From: Candidatus Altimarinota bacterium
GTDB lineage: Bacteria > Patescibacteriota > Gracilibacteria > JAUYGZ01
Assembly: GCA_029233985.1 (NCBI GenBank)
Contig: JARGOK010000002.1
Span: 543,409-607,408 of the forward strand
DNA length: 64,000 nucleotides
Direction: 5' to 3'
Notes under the pieces: model-generated
The model's database searches: none
The model's input: the letters and a program-made list of their open reading frames with translations, nothing else
Told to the model about the DNA's origin: nothing
Shown here: in pieces, positions 1 to 9,255 of the stretch
How the letters are laid out: each line of letters starts with the position of its first letter
Position numbering within the stretch: position 1 is the stretch's first letter
Program-made: the position numbers and the translations under genes

Positions 1-3000
1 TCAGCGATAGGTGCAACATTCGGTCCATTGGTCACGATTAGAGGAGTACTTTCTCCCAAGAGCTTCTGACTATTGACAGTTCCACCATCGTTATCTTCAG
101 CTTCCACAACAAAGAAATACGTTGATTCTGTTCCTTCCACATCATTCGGCCCTATCACAAAAGTCGTTCGAGGATTGTCTGTGATCCGCAGATCAATTTC
201 TTTTTGAGGGTTTCCTTCTTCATAATACCACCATCGATACCTCACGATCCGCCCATCAATATCTCGAGCACCAGCAGCCGTCACAGTGACGTTGAGTGGC
301 GTAACTCGCTCTTGTCCAATAGGGCTCACATTGAGAGCAGACATGGTAGGTTTTGAATTCACCACCTCAATACTAATAGTGTCTGCATCATCTGTAGTGT
401 TATTCGAGAGGTCTGTCACCTGCAGATCAACATCTATACATGTACCTTGGTCTAAATCCTTAAAGATACGACTAAAAGTACGAGATCGTTCAATTTCATC
501 AAACTCTTCGATCTTCCACAAGAAATCTATTCCCAAACGCTCACCTTGCACACTGATCGAATCACTCGCATCAAAAACCACGCTATCACGTCGAGACACT
601 TCGATACATCCAGAAGCATTTTGATCCTGCTCGATACTATTCACAAAAACCTTCGTCAGCGCCACCGGCTTGTTTGCCAAACCAACTCGAACCTTCTTCA
701 CCACTTTATTCTCATTTCCAGCCGCATCCTGTACTTGTAGTGTTACATCATAGACTCCTTGCTTGGTGAATTTATGCACAACTGGTTCATTTTTAGCAAC
801 CAAGGTAAACCCATCCTTAAAATCCCAAAAGAAACCGAGTGCTTTTTCACTATTCGGTGTAAAACTGATGATTTCTCCAATATGAGCCGCTGGCTTATCA
901 ATAATAAAATCAGCTCCAAGCAAAGAGGTGATTTGCACTTGATCTGAAACCTGATCTGTTTCTGAGCCTCGCGAAACCGTCAAGACAACTAGATGATCAC
1001 CAATACTCTGAAATGAATAAAAAATCCGCGCATCACTGCCTTCCACTTCTCTATCATATGTATACACTCCTGTGTTTCCAGGACTGCGTTGCTTGAGAGT
1101 GACACCATCCACTTCCCACTGATACTTCAAAGATGAAGATGTTTGAAAATCAGGATGAAAGCTCAAAGACGCATCCAGTAAGGCACGATTTGGTCGAACT
1201 TTCTCAGGGAAAGACACTTGGAATGCTGCAACTGGTGTTCTTTCATCAATAAAGATACGAATAGAGTCACGAGCTGGTTGAAGACCACCAGTAGAAATCT
1301 CCAAAGTTACTACATATTCACCTGGCCCAGGGAAAGTATAGCTAAACTGTTGCTGTTGCTGTCGTGCTACCTCTTCTGTACCTGTCCCCTTCACACGGCT
1401 CACGATATATGTGTAATTAGTAGCAGGAGAATTCGAAGCAGATCGACTACTATCAAATCGGAATACTGTCGAACCATTTCCTCGAGTACCAGGAGATACA
1501 TCTATCGCAGCAATCACATCACTAAACTGAATAGTAATTGGGCGCTTTACATCGCCATCACCATCACGGGCGGTCACCGAAACCGTTTCCGCAGCATTTG
1601 GATTCACAAAAGTACAATTAAACTGCCAGTTTGCAGGCGTCCCTTCTATACGTGCAGAGCTTCCATTTCCACAATCATAGTCCAAATATTGGAAGGGTCC
1701 TTTATTTGTCACAGACTTGCTCAAATCAAAACTCAATGGGGTATTTGTACCAGTCAAAATCCGCACAGGTTTCGATCCCGGATCAGGCATACCATCCACC
1801 TCAACCACCAATTGTGCCCGTGGCGGAAAAATACGAATACGAGCAGATGAAAGTCCAGAAATTGCCGCATCCACATCATCTGTTTCGCCTGCACCAGGAG
1901 ACACCGTATTCAGCTTACAAGCACTTCGCACCAAAAGCTGAACATTAAAAATACCAGCATTTTCAAAGGTTGTTTGGAAGAATACACCAGTCCCATCAGG
2001 AGCATTTGTTGCAGAGTTTATGATTCCATTGATCCCCTGGCTAAAATCAAGAGTCTTGTTCACAAACCAGTAATAATTTGTATCAGACACTGGGCAAAAT
2101 TTCTCAAAAGGATCCACTGAATCCGTTGCATCAAAATTCACCTGAAAACCAGACCCATCTGCTGGGAGTGGCCCTTCAAATCGATCAGCCTTCACAAGAG
2201 CATTCACCTGAGGAAAAGCACCAGCAATACCCAAAAACTGTTGGTAAAGACGATTGAAGGTTTCAAAATCAACAAAATTGAGATCTGATCCGAGTTCATC
2301 GAGAATCCGAACCAATTTTCCAAAAGGTCGACCATCAGCATTAAATCCACAGTATTCCACGACTTGCTTGGACTGCGGAAGAGTCGCACAAGTACTGCGA
2401 ATAAACCGTTCCAAAGCATTAAAGTTATTCGAAACTGTTCTAAGCAACAATTCCTCACCACCTAAATCTCTTCGAGAACCAAAATCAATCACTCCATCAT
2501 TATCATCATCTTGATCGACGTCTTCTCGAATAACATCCAAAATAACCACGCCATCATCTGTTCGGTCTTGTGGAGTCAGATCAGCAGAACGAGTATTTCC
2601 CGGAGGAAAAGCAGCAAAGTAAGAACGCACACATTCTTCTGTATCCAGTATCCCGTCACCATCCTGGTCGCAGTCTTCGCTATCGATCACTCCATCTCCA
2701 TCAATATCAGATCTCTTTTGGTACTCAGCACATCCCAGATTCTCTCGTATAAAGGTATCGTATTCATCTTCAGAAGCCCGATCAACTTGAATCTTAAACC
2801 GCTCAATATCAATGGTCTTAAAGGTTATAAAGCTCAGTGTATTCGGACACTGATCTGGCCCAGATTGACAAGGTGCTTGTCCGGTAGTGGTCGCCGCCTG
2901 CGAAGACCCATCATCACAAATACCATCGCCATCATCATCATTATCTTCTTCATCCACCACTCCATCATCATCATCATCAGTGTCCAAAAGATTAGAAATC

Positions 3001-3608
3001 CCATCAAAATCCGTATCTGGCACCAACTCATTCGAAGAGCACCCAAAATTATTCACCAAAAGCCCTACAGGAGTCGTATCGCAGATATCCCCTAAATTAT
3101 TCAAACTCGAAGCTAATGGGAACACATAATCCTTTCCTTCAACATCAAAAAGTGAGGAAACTTCTTCCACTGGTCGATCACCTACTCCAATCCTTCCAGT
3201 CCCAACTCCTCCAGCAGTCCCACCACTTCCTCCTCCAACAACAGCCACCAAAACATTAACAATCGCATAAGACAAAATGATCACCATCACCCCTACTGCC
3301 ACATAGGTGATAATACTCTTTGCTTTACCCGTTTGGTCATCATTTCCAAAGTTCACCACATACAAAATCCCCGCATAAATGATTGCAGTAATTGCAGCCA
3401 AACCAAGAAACCCTAAGACGTAATTCGTGATCTGAACCACTAAGGTCGTCAGATCACCTCCTCCTCCTTGAAGTCCTTCCGCATACCCAGCTATCTCAGT
3501 AGGAGCAGTCAAATCATATTGAGGCAGAGTACTTTGTGCAAAGGCTTCGAGAATAATCTCGACAAACCCCGACCCAACGACCAAGCCCATCACTCCCAGA
3601 ACCAACAT
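1..3608 (-). CDS. Secreted/membrane protein: pilin-like hairpin, Ca-binding repeats, PKD-like repeats (3' end outside window)
   Basis: The minus-strand frame stays open from 3608 to the window edge, giving about 1202 residues without a stop, so the C-terminus is missing. The start is ATG at 3608; GTG at 3629 is an in-frame alternative and the preceding in-frame stop is the TAG of the upstream gene. Residues 1-20 are a signal or first membrane helix. Residues of about 55-115 form a two-helix hairpin with a charged turn (NFGNDDQTGKAK), as in VirB2/TrbC-like proteins. Asp-rich thrombospondin-type-3-like segments follow (DTDFDGISN, DIDGDGVID, DVDQDDDNDGVID; roughly nt 2920-3025, 2640-2715 and 2475-2530). 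The rest is several PKD-like beta domains, the clearest containing WDFKDG at nt 811-830. I infer a membrane-anchored, calcium-stabilised adhesin or stalk. It is the last visible gene of a minus-strand cluster starting at 9049. Function is not recognised beyond the domains. Confidence 0.8.
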   Translation of the reverse strand, partial: MLVLGVMGLVVGSGFVEIILEAFAQSTLPQYDLTAPTEIAGYAEGLQGGGGDLTTLVVQITNYVLGFLGLAAITAIIYAGILYVVNFGNDDQTGKAKSIITYVAVGVMVIILSYAIVNVLVAVVGGGSGGTAGGVGTGRIGVGDRPVEEVSSLFDVEGKDYVFPLASSLNNLGDICDTTPVGLLVNNFGCSSNELVPDTDFDGISNLLDTDDDDDGVVDEEDNDDDGDGICDDGSSQAATTTGQAPCQSGPDQCPNTLSFITFKTIDIERFKIQVDRASEDEYDTFIRENLGCAEYQKRSDIDGDGVIDSEDCDQDGDGILDTEECVRSYFAAFPPGNTRSADLTPQDRTDDGVVILDVIREDVDQDDDNDGVIDFGSRRDLGGEELLLRTVSNNFNALERFIRSTCATLPQSKQVVEYCGFNADGRPFGKLVRILDELGSDLNFVDFETFNRLYQQFLGIAGAFPQVNALVKADRFEGPLPADGSGFQVNFDATDSVDPFEKFCPVSDTNYYWFVNKTLDFSQGINGIINSATNAPDGTGVFFQTTFENAGIFNVQLLVRSACKLNTVSPGAGETDDVDAAISGLSSARIRIFPPRAQLVVEVDGMPDPGSKPVRILTGTNTPLSFDLSKSVTNKGPFQYLDYDCGNGSSARIEGTPANWQFNCTFVNPNAAETVSVTARDGDGDVKRPITIQFSDVIAAIDVSPGTRGNGSTVFRFDSSRSASNSPATNYTYIVSRVKGTGTEEVARQQQQQFSYTFPGPGEYVVTLEISTGGLQPARDSIRIFIDERTPVAAFQVSFPEKVRPNRALLDASLSFHPDFQTSSSLKYQWEVDGVTLKQRSPGNTGVYTYDREVEGSDARIFYSFQSIGDHLVVLTVSRGSETDQVSDQVQITSLLGADFIIDKPAAHIGEIISFTPNSEKALGFFWDFKDGFTLVAKNEPVVHKFTKQGVYDVTLQVQDAAGNENKVVKKVRVGLANKPVALTKVFVNSIEQDQNASGCIEVSRRDSVVFDASDSISVQGERLGIDFLWKIEEFDEIERSRTFSRIFKDLDQGTCIDVDLQVTDLSNNTTDDADTISIEVVNSKPTMSALNVSPIGQERVTPLNVTVTAAGARDIDGRIVRYRWWYYEEGNPQKEIDLRITDNPRTTFVIGPNDVEGTESTYFFVVEAEDNDGGTVNSQKLLGESTPLIVTNGPNVAPIA

Positions 3609-3656
3609 GTACTTCAGAATCCGATTCACAAAAAAAGAAAAGAAAAATAAATAGCG

Positions 3657-4679
3657 CTACACCGTACCGGCAAAACGCAATAAGGTATTTACAATAGTAT
3701 ATGAAGAAATAATGATAATAATTCCAATCGCCACATACATAATCATATTCTTCGCCTGGCCATTGAGGTCTTCATTCGTAAAGGACAGCACATAAAACAT
3801 TCCCGCCGCAACAATAGCCAAAACAGAAAGCACACTCACATACGGCAAGGTCGCATTGGTATAAAACACGATCAAATTGATCAAACTCGTTTCCTTTATA
3901 ATCCCTTTTGCCGCCAAATCAGCCGACGGCACCTGTACACCAGGACCATCATAGATCGGATTAAAACCGCTAGAAGAAGCAGGACTCACTCCAAATTGAT
4001 TTGCCAAAGATGATTCCTGATCACCAAACAATCGAGACCGATCACTATTCAAAAAAGCATTTTTTCGGTCTTCTACATTATTACTCGTATCAAGAACAAA
4101 AGCTCTGGTGTTTTGTTCAGAAGTAGTCAGAGGCTGGGTATTAGCTCCACCAGTAACTCCTCCACCCGTCGTTCCATTCGACCCTGTCCCAAAAAACTGA
4201 TTGAAAGCAGATGAGGTGTTTGAGGTACTCGAAGGCAAACCAGCTCCGCCTAGTGCTCCTAGGTAAGAACACCGCTCAGTCCATCTCCTCGCATCATCTC
4301 CAGAAGGCACTCCTTGATCAATGATCTGCCCTTCTTTTTTTTGCACACATCGTTGCACATCATTCGGATCAGTAGAGATCCCATTCACATTTGCAATACT
4401 CAAAACACCTTCTGCATTGATCTTGCATCTCGTCAGTCCACTCACCCAAATACCATATAATTCATTATAATTCCATTCTTTACGAAGCAAACAAGCATCA
4501 ATAGAATCAGCACTATGCGTCGGCCTTCCTATATTTGTTGGATTCGAATAACTAAAGTTTGGAGATCCAACTGGAGCCAAATTGTTCGGTGAAAACAAGG
4601 TTTGAGCTGATACCCCTTGGATGGCAACCAAGCTGGAAAACAAAACGCCGATGATACTCAGAAAGAAAAATTTCTTCAT
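3657..4679 (-). CDS. Secreted protein with C-terminal pilin-like two-helix hairpin
   Basis: This 340-residue protein starts at ATG 4679; a TTG one codon upstream is less likely. It has a clear signal peptide (MKKFFFLSIIG... ending near GVSAQ). A Cys-containing, Ser/Thr/Gly-rich middle follows, then two hydrophobic helices at about 265-335 separated by the charged turn SFTNEDLNGQAKNM. The hairpin closely resembles the one at the N-terminus of the neighbouring PKD-repeat protein and those in the genes at 7026-7976 and 8042-9049, down to the ending SYTIVNTLLRF versus SYAIVNVLVAV. VirB2/TrbC-like hairpins of this kind are common in Patescibacteria. The role here, a membrane pilin-like or secretion component, is inferred. 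The stop is TAG and lies 27 nt from the GTG alternative start of the next gene, which suggests cotranscription. Confidence 0.75.
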   Translation of the reverse strand: MKKFFFLSIIGVLFSSLVAIQGVSAQTLFSPNNLAPVGSPNFSYSNPTNIGRPTHSADSIDACLLRKEWNYNELYGIWVSGLTRCKINAEGVLSIANVNGISTDPNDVQRCVQKKEGQIIDQGVPSGDDARRWTERCSYLGALGGAGLPSSTSNTSSAFNQFFGTGSNGTTGGGVTGGANTQPLTTSEQNTRAFVLDTSNNVEDRKNAFLNSDRSRLFGDQESSLANQFGVSPASSSGFNPIYDGPGVQVPSADLAAKGIIKETSLINLIVFYTNATLPYVSVLSVLAIVAAGMFYVLSFTNEDLNGQAKNMIMYVAIGIIIIISSYTIVNTLLRFAGTV

Positions 4680-4682
4680 CAA

Positions 4683-4875
4683 GTGATGAGCAAAAAAGCA
4701 CAGATAGCTCCCTCTACACTATCAAATCACCAAAAAATCCCATACCACGATTCTTTATGCACACGACATTGAAGGTATATCGTCTTCAGAGATTTTCAAC
4801 AAAGAAACCAACACCAAGTATGACAAACTAAAAACACACGAAATACAGTACAGACTAAAGACAAAAACGAAGAAT
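4683..4875. other. Intergenic gap within the minus-strand cluster
   Basis: This 193-bp gap separates the TauE-like gene from the hairpin protein gene downstream on the minus strand. I see no ORF with family resemblance, no strong hairpin and no convincing sigma-70 promoter. It is long enough to hold a promoter for the two downstream genes. Confidence 0.4.
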
Positions 4876-5640
4876 CTACCCACCCAAAAGGATCTTCCCT
4901 CCGATCAACATCATCAAAACAATTGCCCCCCTCTTCACCCACACATCCCCTTTCAAATACTGTAAATGGGTTCCTATCCATGCCCCACAAGCAGATCCCA
5001 ACACAAACGAACCAGTCAACCAATAATCAAGCTCCACCAAAGAAAGCAAGTATCCCGTTTGTACGGTATTTACAAAAAGATAGGTGAACATCGCATATGC
5101 AATCGCCTGAGTAAAAGAAAACCTTAAGAAAGCCACCAAGAAAATGGTCATCAAAACACCTGTTCCACCGAAGATTCCATTCAGAATATTGATCCCCAAG
5201 CAGTAGAAAAACACCGCCAACAAGACCCCATTCGAAATATTTCGATGTTCTGCCTTGTGCAACCCCAATCGAGGAGACACCAATAAATACACCGAAACAG
5301 CAACCAGAGTCACCGCCAACACATGCTGAAAGAGATACTCATCGAATTGATACTGCAACAAATAGGTCCCAATTGCTGTCCCCAACACACTCGAAGCAAC
5401 TAACACTGCCATCAAGGGTAAAAAAAATGCCTGGCGCACACGGTGAATCATCATTGAGACATAAATCATCACAGTGGCACTCACTTTTACCGAAGCAAAG
5501 AGAGATAAATAAGACCCAGGACTCAACAAAAGGAGAAGTGGAAACAGCACTAATGAATTCCCTCCGCCAGCAAACGAAGCCGCTAGTGAAGAAACCAAAG
5601 CAGCAGCAAATCCAAATAAAAGTGTGATCAGGTCAGGCAT
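4876..5640 (-). CDS. TauE/SafE (TSUP) family membrane transporter
   Basis: The 254-residue protein is almost wholly hydrophobic, with about seven to eight membrane helices in two related halves and a Gly-rich first helix (SLAASFAGGGNSLVLFP). This is typical of the TauE/SafE sulfite or sulfonate exporter family, and the length matches that family. It starts at ATG 5640, directly downstream of the DUF4331 gene in the same direction, and ends with TAG. Members move small anions such as sulfite, sulfoacetate or thiosulfate across the inner membrane, but the substrate cannot be read from the sequence. Its place in a cluster of surface proteins gives no clear substrate hint. Confidence 0.8.
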   Translation of the reverse strand: MPDLITLLFGFAAALVSSLAASFAGGGNSLVLFPLLLLLSPGSYLSLFASVKVSATVMIYVSMMIHRVRQAFFLPLMAVLVASSVLGTAIGTYLLQYQFDEYLFQHVLAVTLVAVSVYLLVSPRLGLHKAEHRNISNGVLLAVFFYCLGINILNGIFGGTGVLMTIFLVAFLRFSFTQAIAYAMFTYLFVNTVQTGYLLSLVELDYWLTGSFVLGSACGAWIGTHLQYLKGDVWVKRGAIVLMMLIGGKILLGG

Positions 5641-5646
5641 AGTGTA

Positions 5647-7014
5647 TTAGAGATGAGGAGCAGCTAAATAAGGAAAATCAGGCTCAAAATCTCGATCATT
5701 TGAGGTCACTCTATCTCCTAGCAAAAGGAGCTGAGAAGTATTTTCAAAAGATATACCAAAGGTTTTTAGCAGCATCCCTCCCATTATTTGAAAAGAAATA
5801 TCCGTCGCATCATCCGTCAGTCGTCGCCCATTGGGAAAACCTCCAAAATCCCCTCCCAACACTCCCATCCGACTCGGACGCTCAGAAGGACGAAGCGAAA
5901 CATTCAACCTCAGCATCTCAGCTGGAACACCAGAGCGAAACTGATTGACATCAGGAATACCATTCATATAAATCTCATAAATATCTTTTCTTCCCTGCAG
6001 AGGAATGTCCAGTCCAACTTTCTCTGCCAAAACACTCATCAATAATGGAAGAGTAAAATACTGACTCAACCATTCTTCATCAGCTGAAGGATGTTGAGCA
6101 TTGTACTGGTGTTTTTTACTGTAAGGCACATACAGATGATTCACCCACGGCATCCCCATCCGAGAGACCTGTTGCCAGTTTCCACGAGACCTCGTCATCC
6201 CATTTTTCATCTGACGAACGGCCATTCGGTATGTCGCCCCCCAAACTCCTATCACAGAGTGCTCACCTTGCACCAGATCCAAAGGCAGTTCCATCACAAT
6301 CGAAAACACATTCATCCTTTCAAGCTGATCAGTCGGTGACAAAAACTCTAGTCGATTCATCCCTGTTCCAAAAAAATCAGGATCATCTCGGTGTCCAAAG
6401 AAAAACAACCCCTTCCCATCATGATCATTGATCTGGATCCCTTGAGCTCCTATCGAAACACTTTGAGAGCGCAAATACAAATCTCTCCGCCGCGTCCGTC
6501 CATCAAACTCCCCTTCTATACGATACACATCAGCAATAAACCGATATGGATATCCCACAAACTCCTGAATATCTTCACTGGGACTCAAGTCTATATCAGA
6601 TGACTGGAGCTCATTGGCACCATCATCACTTATTTCATCTTCATCTATTGAATTTTCTTCCTCTGGTTCCATTCCAAACATCACTTGCTCTTGTCTCCAT
6701 CTCAGCTGTCGAAACCTCACCGCATACGTCACATCCTCCACAGCATCCCCATCTTGATCAATATGAAATGCATACAACCCGTCAGGATCAGGTAGAGCAT
6801 GAAAGAAATCTGTCTGCGAAGAAGCGAAAGGAAAATACGAACCAGCAATCACAACCCGGTCTTCCTCTGAATCACTCCGAAAAGCATACAAGCTGGTCTG
6901 ATCCATCGCTGGATCTCTTCGAAGCGATACAGTATCAGCATGTGAAAAAGCCTGTGCAAAAGAAACAGAAGAAATCAAAAGGATCAACACCATTACACCA
7001 GAAAAAAAACGCAT
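5647..7014 (-). CDS. Secreted DUF4331 family protein
   Basis: The start is ATG 7014, giving 455 residues; an in-frame TTG at 7023 is less likely. A signal peptide (MRFFSGVMVLILLISSVSFA) precedes the mature N-terminus FSHADTVSLRRDPAMDQ followed by LYAFRSD. This matches the DUF4331 hallmark, in which a Ser-His start leads into DPxxDxTxxYAF. Other family signatures are FHIDQDGDAVEDVTYAVRF and, near the C-terminus, PAEMLRLN, MGVLGGDFGGFPNGRRL and a TDDATDI segment. DUF4331 proteins are secreted and have no established biochemical role. An acidic stretch near 120-140 looks like a lineage-specific insertion. The gene lies 11 nt downstream of the 316-residue membrane protein gene and just upstream of the TauE-like gene, so the three are probably cotranscribed. 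Confidence 0.85.
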   Translation of the reverse strand: MRFFSGVMVLILLISSVSFAQAFSHADTVSLRRDPAMDQTSLYAFRSDSEEDRVVIAGSYFPFASSQTDFFHALPDPDGLYAFHIDQDGDAVEDVTYAVRFRQLRWRQEQVMFGMEPEEENSIDEDEISDDGANELQSSDIDLSPSEDIQEFVGYPYRFIADVYRIEGEFDGRTRRRDLYLRSQSVSIGAQGIQINDHDGKGLFFFGHRDDPDFFGTGMNRLEFLSPTDQLERMNVFSIVMELPLDLVQGEHSVIGVWGATYRMAVRQMKNGMTRSRGNWQQVSRMGMPWVNHLYVPYSKKHQYNAQHPSADEEWLSQYFTLPLLMSVLAEKVGLDIPLQGRKDIYEIYMNGIPDVNQFRSGVPAEMLRLNVSLRPSERPSRMGVLGGDFGGFPNGRRLTDDATDISFQIMGGMLLKTFGISFENTSQLLLLGDRVTSNDRDFEPDFPYLAAPHL

Positions 7015-7025
7015 AAAAAACAATA

Positions 7026-7976
7026 TTACTGAATCAAAGTTCCCAAAATTGTGGCGATGATCGTATACGAACTAAAGGCCACAAAAGTCCCAATCACCAC
7101 ATTCGTGAGAGTCGTCTTGATCTTACTAATCACATCATCATTCCCATAGTACACAATCATACTAAACCCAGAGATAATAAGAGAAGCAAAGATAAACACC
7201 CCCATGAATCCTAAAACATAATTGGAAAGCCCTCTCAATTGCAACTCAAAAGCATTCACATTCACACCATCAAATCCACCATTCGGAAATATAATCTGAT
7301 TTATCATCGTATTGGCCAAACCAATGATAATAATCCCAACAGCGGTATACCCCACGGTCTTCTTTTGTTTTTCTATCTGTTCATCATTCCCAGGGTCAAC
7401 GATCAAACTCAGCGAAGCAACAACCAACATCAGGATCGCAATAGCCCCAGAAAAAGACAAAAAGAGATTCAGAAGTCCTTTGATACGAGCTGAAGCTTCG
7501 GTTGCCACCTGAATAGCTTCACCTCGATCAAACAAAAAAGCCCCCTCATCACGAAAAATAAAATTATAGACCAGCTCAGAAGACAATGAGAAAACCACAA
7601 GTCCTAACAAAACATACGTTACAGTGCGCCGTTGTGTCTCCATTTCTTCAGAAACCTTCTCTTGAGCAGTAATCAAACGAAATCCTGCCATAAAGAGATA
7701 CAACAAAGCAAGGGTCCCCAATGTCATTGTAATAAACCGTATCACCGTTGCTGTAATATCACGAAATCCTTCATCACCTCTTCCTTGAGCTTGTTCTGCA
7801 CTCAAGTTGGCTCCTGGTCCAAGAGCAGGCAAATGACGAATACCTTCTATATTCTTGTCAAAAGGCAGCTGAATCACAGGGTTTTCCTGTGCATACACCA
7901 AAGACCCCATAGACACTACCAGCAATAGCGTTATCATCACCACCTCTACCGATATTGAAATCCATTTTTTAAACAT
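7026..7976 (-). CDS. Triple pilin-like hairpin membrane protein (VirB2/TrbC-like)
   Basis: This 316-residue protein starts at ATG 7976 with a signal-like helix. It contains three successive copies of a two-helix hairpin, at about 80-145, 165-235 and 245-315. Each has a hydrophobic helix, a short charged turn (TAQEKVSEEMETQRR, DPGNDEQIEKQKK, YGNDDVISKIKT) and a second helix. This is the fold of VirB2/TrbC-type pilin subunits and of the pilin-like proteins frequent in Patescibacteria, here joined three in a row. It lies between the similar 335-residue protein upstream and the DUF4331 gene. Whether it assembles as a pilus, a pore or a membrane scaffold is unknown. Confidence 0.75.
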   Translation of the reverse strand: MFKKWISISVEVVMITLLLVVSMGSLVYAQENPVIQLPFDKNIEGIRHLPALGPGANLSAEQAQGRGDEGFRDITATVIRFITMTLGTLALLYLFMAGFRLITAQEKVSEEMETQRRTVTYVLLGLVVFSLSSELVYNFIFRDEGAFLFDRGEAIQVATEASARIKGLLNLFLSFSGAIAILMLVVASLSLIVDPGNDEQIEKQKKTVGYTAVGIIIIGLANTMINQIIFPNGGFDGVNVNAFELQLRGLSNYVLGFMGVFIFASLIISGFSMIVYYGNDDVISKIKTTLTNVVIGTFVAFSSYTIIATILGTLIQ

Positions 7977-8041
7977 AGACGTATAACATTCTAAAAACGT
8001 GAGAACTCACACCCTCTTTGCAATCCTTGAAATCCCTTCCT

Positions 8042-9049
8042 TTAAGGTCCAGGAACAAGAGGATCTAAAGGGACAAGTGGCTGAGCAGTCTGCTGAGTCC
8101 CTTGAATTTGAACCGGGTTTGATCGAGCAAATTCAGCCACGATCGTATAAGAAGAAAAAGCCATTACCAGACCAATCAAAGATCCATAAATCAATTTGGT
8201 CGCCTGTTGACCTCGCTCTTCATTACCAGCGGTAAAAGAATACATCGCACCTCCGATCACCAAGGTAAATAATGAAAGCCCACCCACTAAAGCCAAGAAA
8301 AAATTTGTAAGGTTGCCCAAGAGCGACAATCCACCCGACACATCCACCTGAGCCTGACCTGGCAAGGTATTGACATCAAAGAACACATTCACCAAAGCTT
8401 CAGATATCATGATCAACAAAAACCCCAAAAAACCATACATAAAAACTTCTTTTTGCTGCGTAACCGTTTCTTCATCCGATGAGGACGTTATGATGGTAAA
8501 ACCAGACTTCACAAGATAAAAGACCGCTAAACCACCCAAAAGATATCGCAAAAAAACAATAACAATCTGAACCTGATTCTTAAAAAGAGCAGCTGTCGTA
8601 TCAATTTCTTGGTTCCCCGATAAAAAACTCGCATCCTGACCTGCAAAATCTCGATAAAGAAAAAAGGTCTGACTCAAAAAATCAGCAAAAACCACAATAC
8701 CAATTCCCATCAATAGAGAAGTAAAATGACGACTCGTCTTTGCAAGAGCTTCTTCATCACCATTTGACACCACCAATTGAATCCCCATCACCGCGATAAG
8801 AAAAACCATAATCGGTCCCAACAACCTGCGAACCACTACATATACCGTCCGCAAAGTATCTACTACTCCCTGAGAACCAGACCCCGAAACAACGGTGTCA
8901 AAATCTACTCCCGGGTAGAGCTCAGGATTAAAAGGAAGCAAAGTATTTTGAGCTGTAACCACATCACCAAGGAAAAACCACGCCAAAACACCCAAAACAA
9001 CTGCCGAACTCCAGGAAATGTACTTCTTCATAGCAAAGAGATAATCCAT
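8042..9049 (-). CDS. Triple pilin-like hairpin membrane protein, first gene of the cluster
   Basis: The start is ATG 9049 (335 residues); ATG 9031 would give a cleaner signal peptide, MKKYISWSS... ending at DVVTAQ. Three two-helix hairpins follow, near residues 65-130, 155-220 and 240-305, with charged turns VSNGDEEALAKTSRH, TSSSDEETVTQQKE and TAGNEERGQQATK. The third ends in AFSSYTIVAEFA, close to the ending FSSYTIIATIL of the neighbouring 316-residue protein. The two proteins look like paralogues from duplication of the whole three-hairpin unit. A Pro/Gln-rich tail ends the protein. It heads the minus-strand cluster and faces the secE promoter region. Confidence 0.75.
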   Translation of the reverse strand: MDYLFAMKKYISWSSAVVLGVLAWFFLGDVVTAQNTLLPFNPELYPGVDFDTVVSGSGSQGVVDTLRTVYVVVRRLLGPIMVFLIAVMGIQLVVSNGDEEALAKTSRHFTSLLMGIGIVVFADFLSQTFFLYRDFAGQDASFLSGNQEIDTTAALFKNQVQIVIVFLRYLLGGLAVFYLVKSGFTIITSSSDEETVTQQKEVFMYGFLGFLLIMISEALVNVFFDVNTLPGQAQVDVSGGLSLLGNLTNFFLALVGGLSLFTLVIGGAMYSFTAGNEERGQQATKLIYGSLIGLVMAFSSYTIVAEFARSNPVQIQGTQQTAQPLVPLDPLVPGP

Positions 9050-9114
9050 CCCACTATATCAAAGCATTCCTACACCCCCTATTATCTCATGTGTTCCATT
9101 TTCGTTTTCCCATT

Positions 9115-9130
9115 CTGATACTCTTATCAG
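9115..9130. promoter_or_regulatory. Palindrome CTGATA-CTCT-TATCAG
   Basis: Perfect 6-bp arms flank a 4-bp centre, 65 bp upstream of the minus-strand membrane-protein cluster. It could be a regulator site or a small hairpin in the leader of that cluster. There is no supporting promoter match. Confidence 0.35.
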
Positions 9131-9255
9131 ATTACCTTCACCATTTATCTTGTTGTTCAGAGAAAAGAAGAATGATGGGCTGAAATAAAACTCAGCAACA
9201 AATTGATTGCGTCTCAACTCACCACTCACTGTTCTTGAAATACGAAAAATACCCT

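Noticed and set aside
1218..1850. Plus-strand ORF of 210 residues
   Set aside because: It lies opposite the PKD-repeat coding frame, shows no domain and has the composition of a shadow frame.
9131..9255. Possible tRNA or 4.5S RNA gene before secE
   Set aside because: No cloverleaf, anticodon arm or T-loop consensus could be built.
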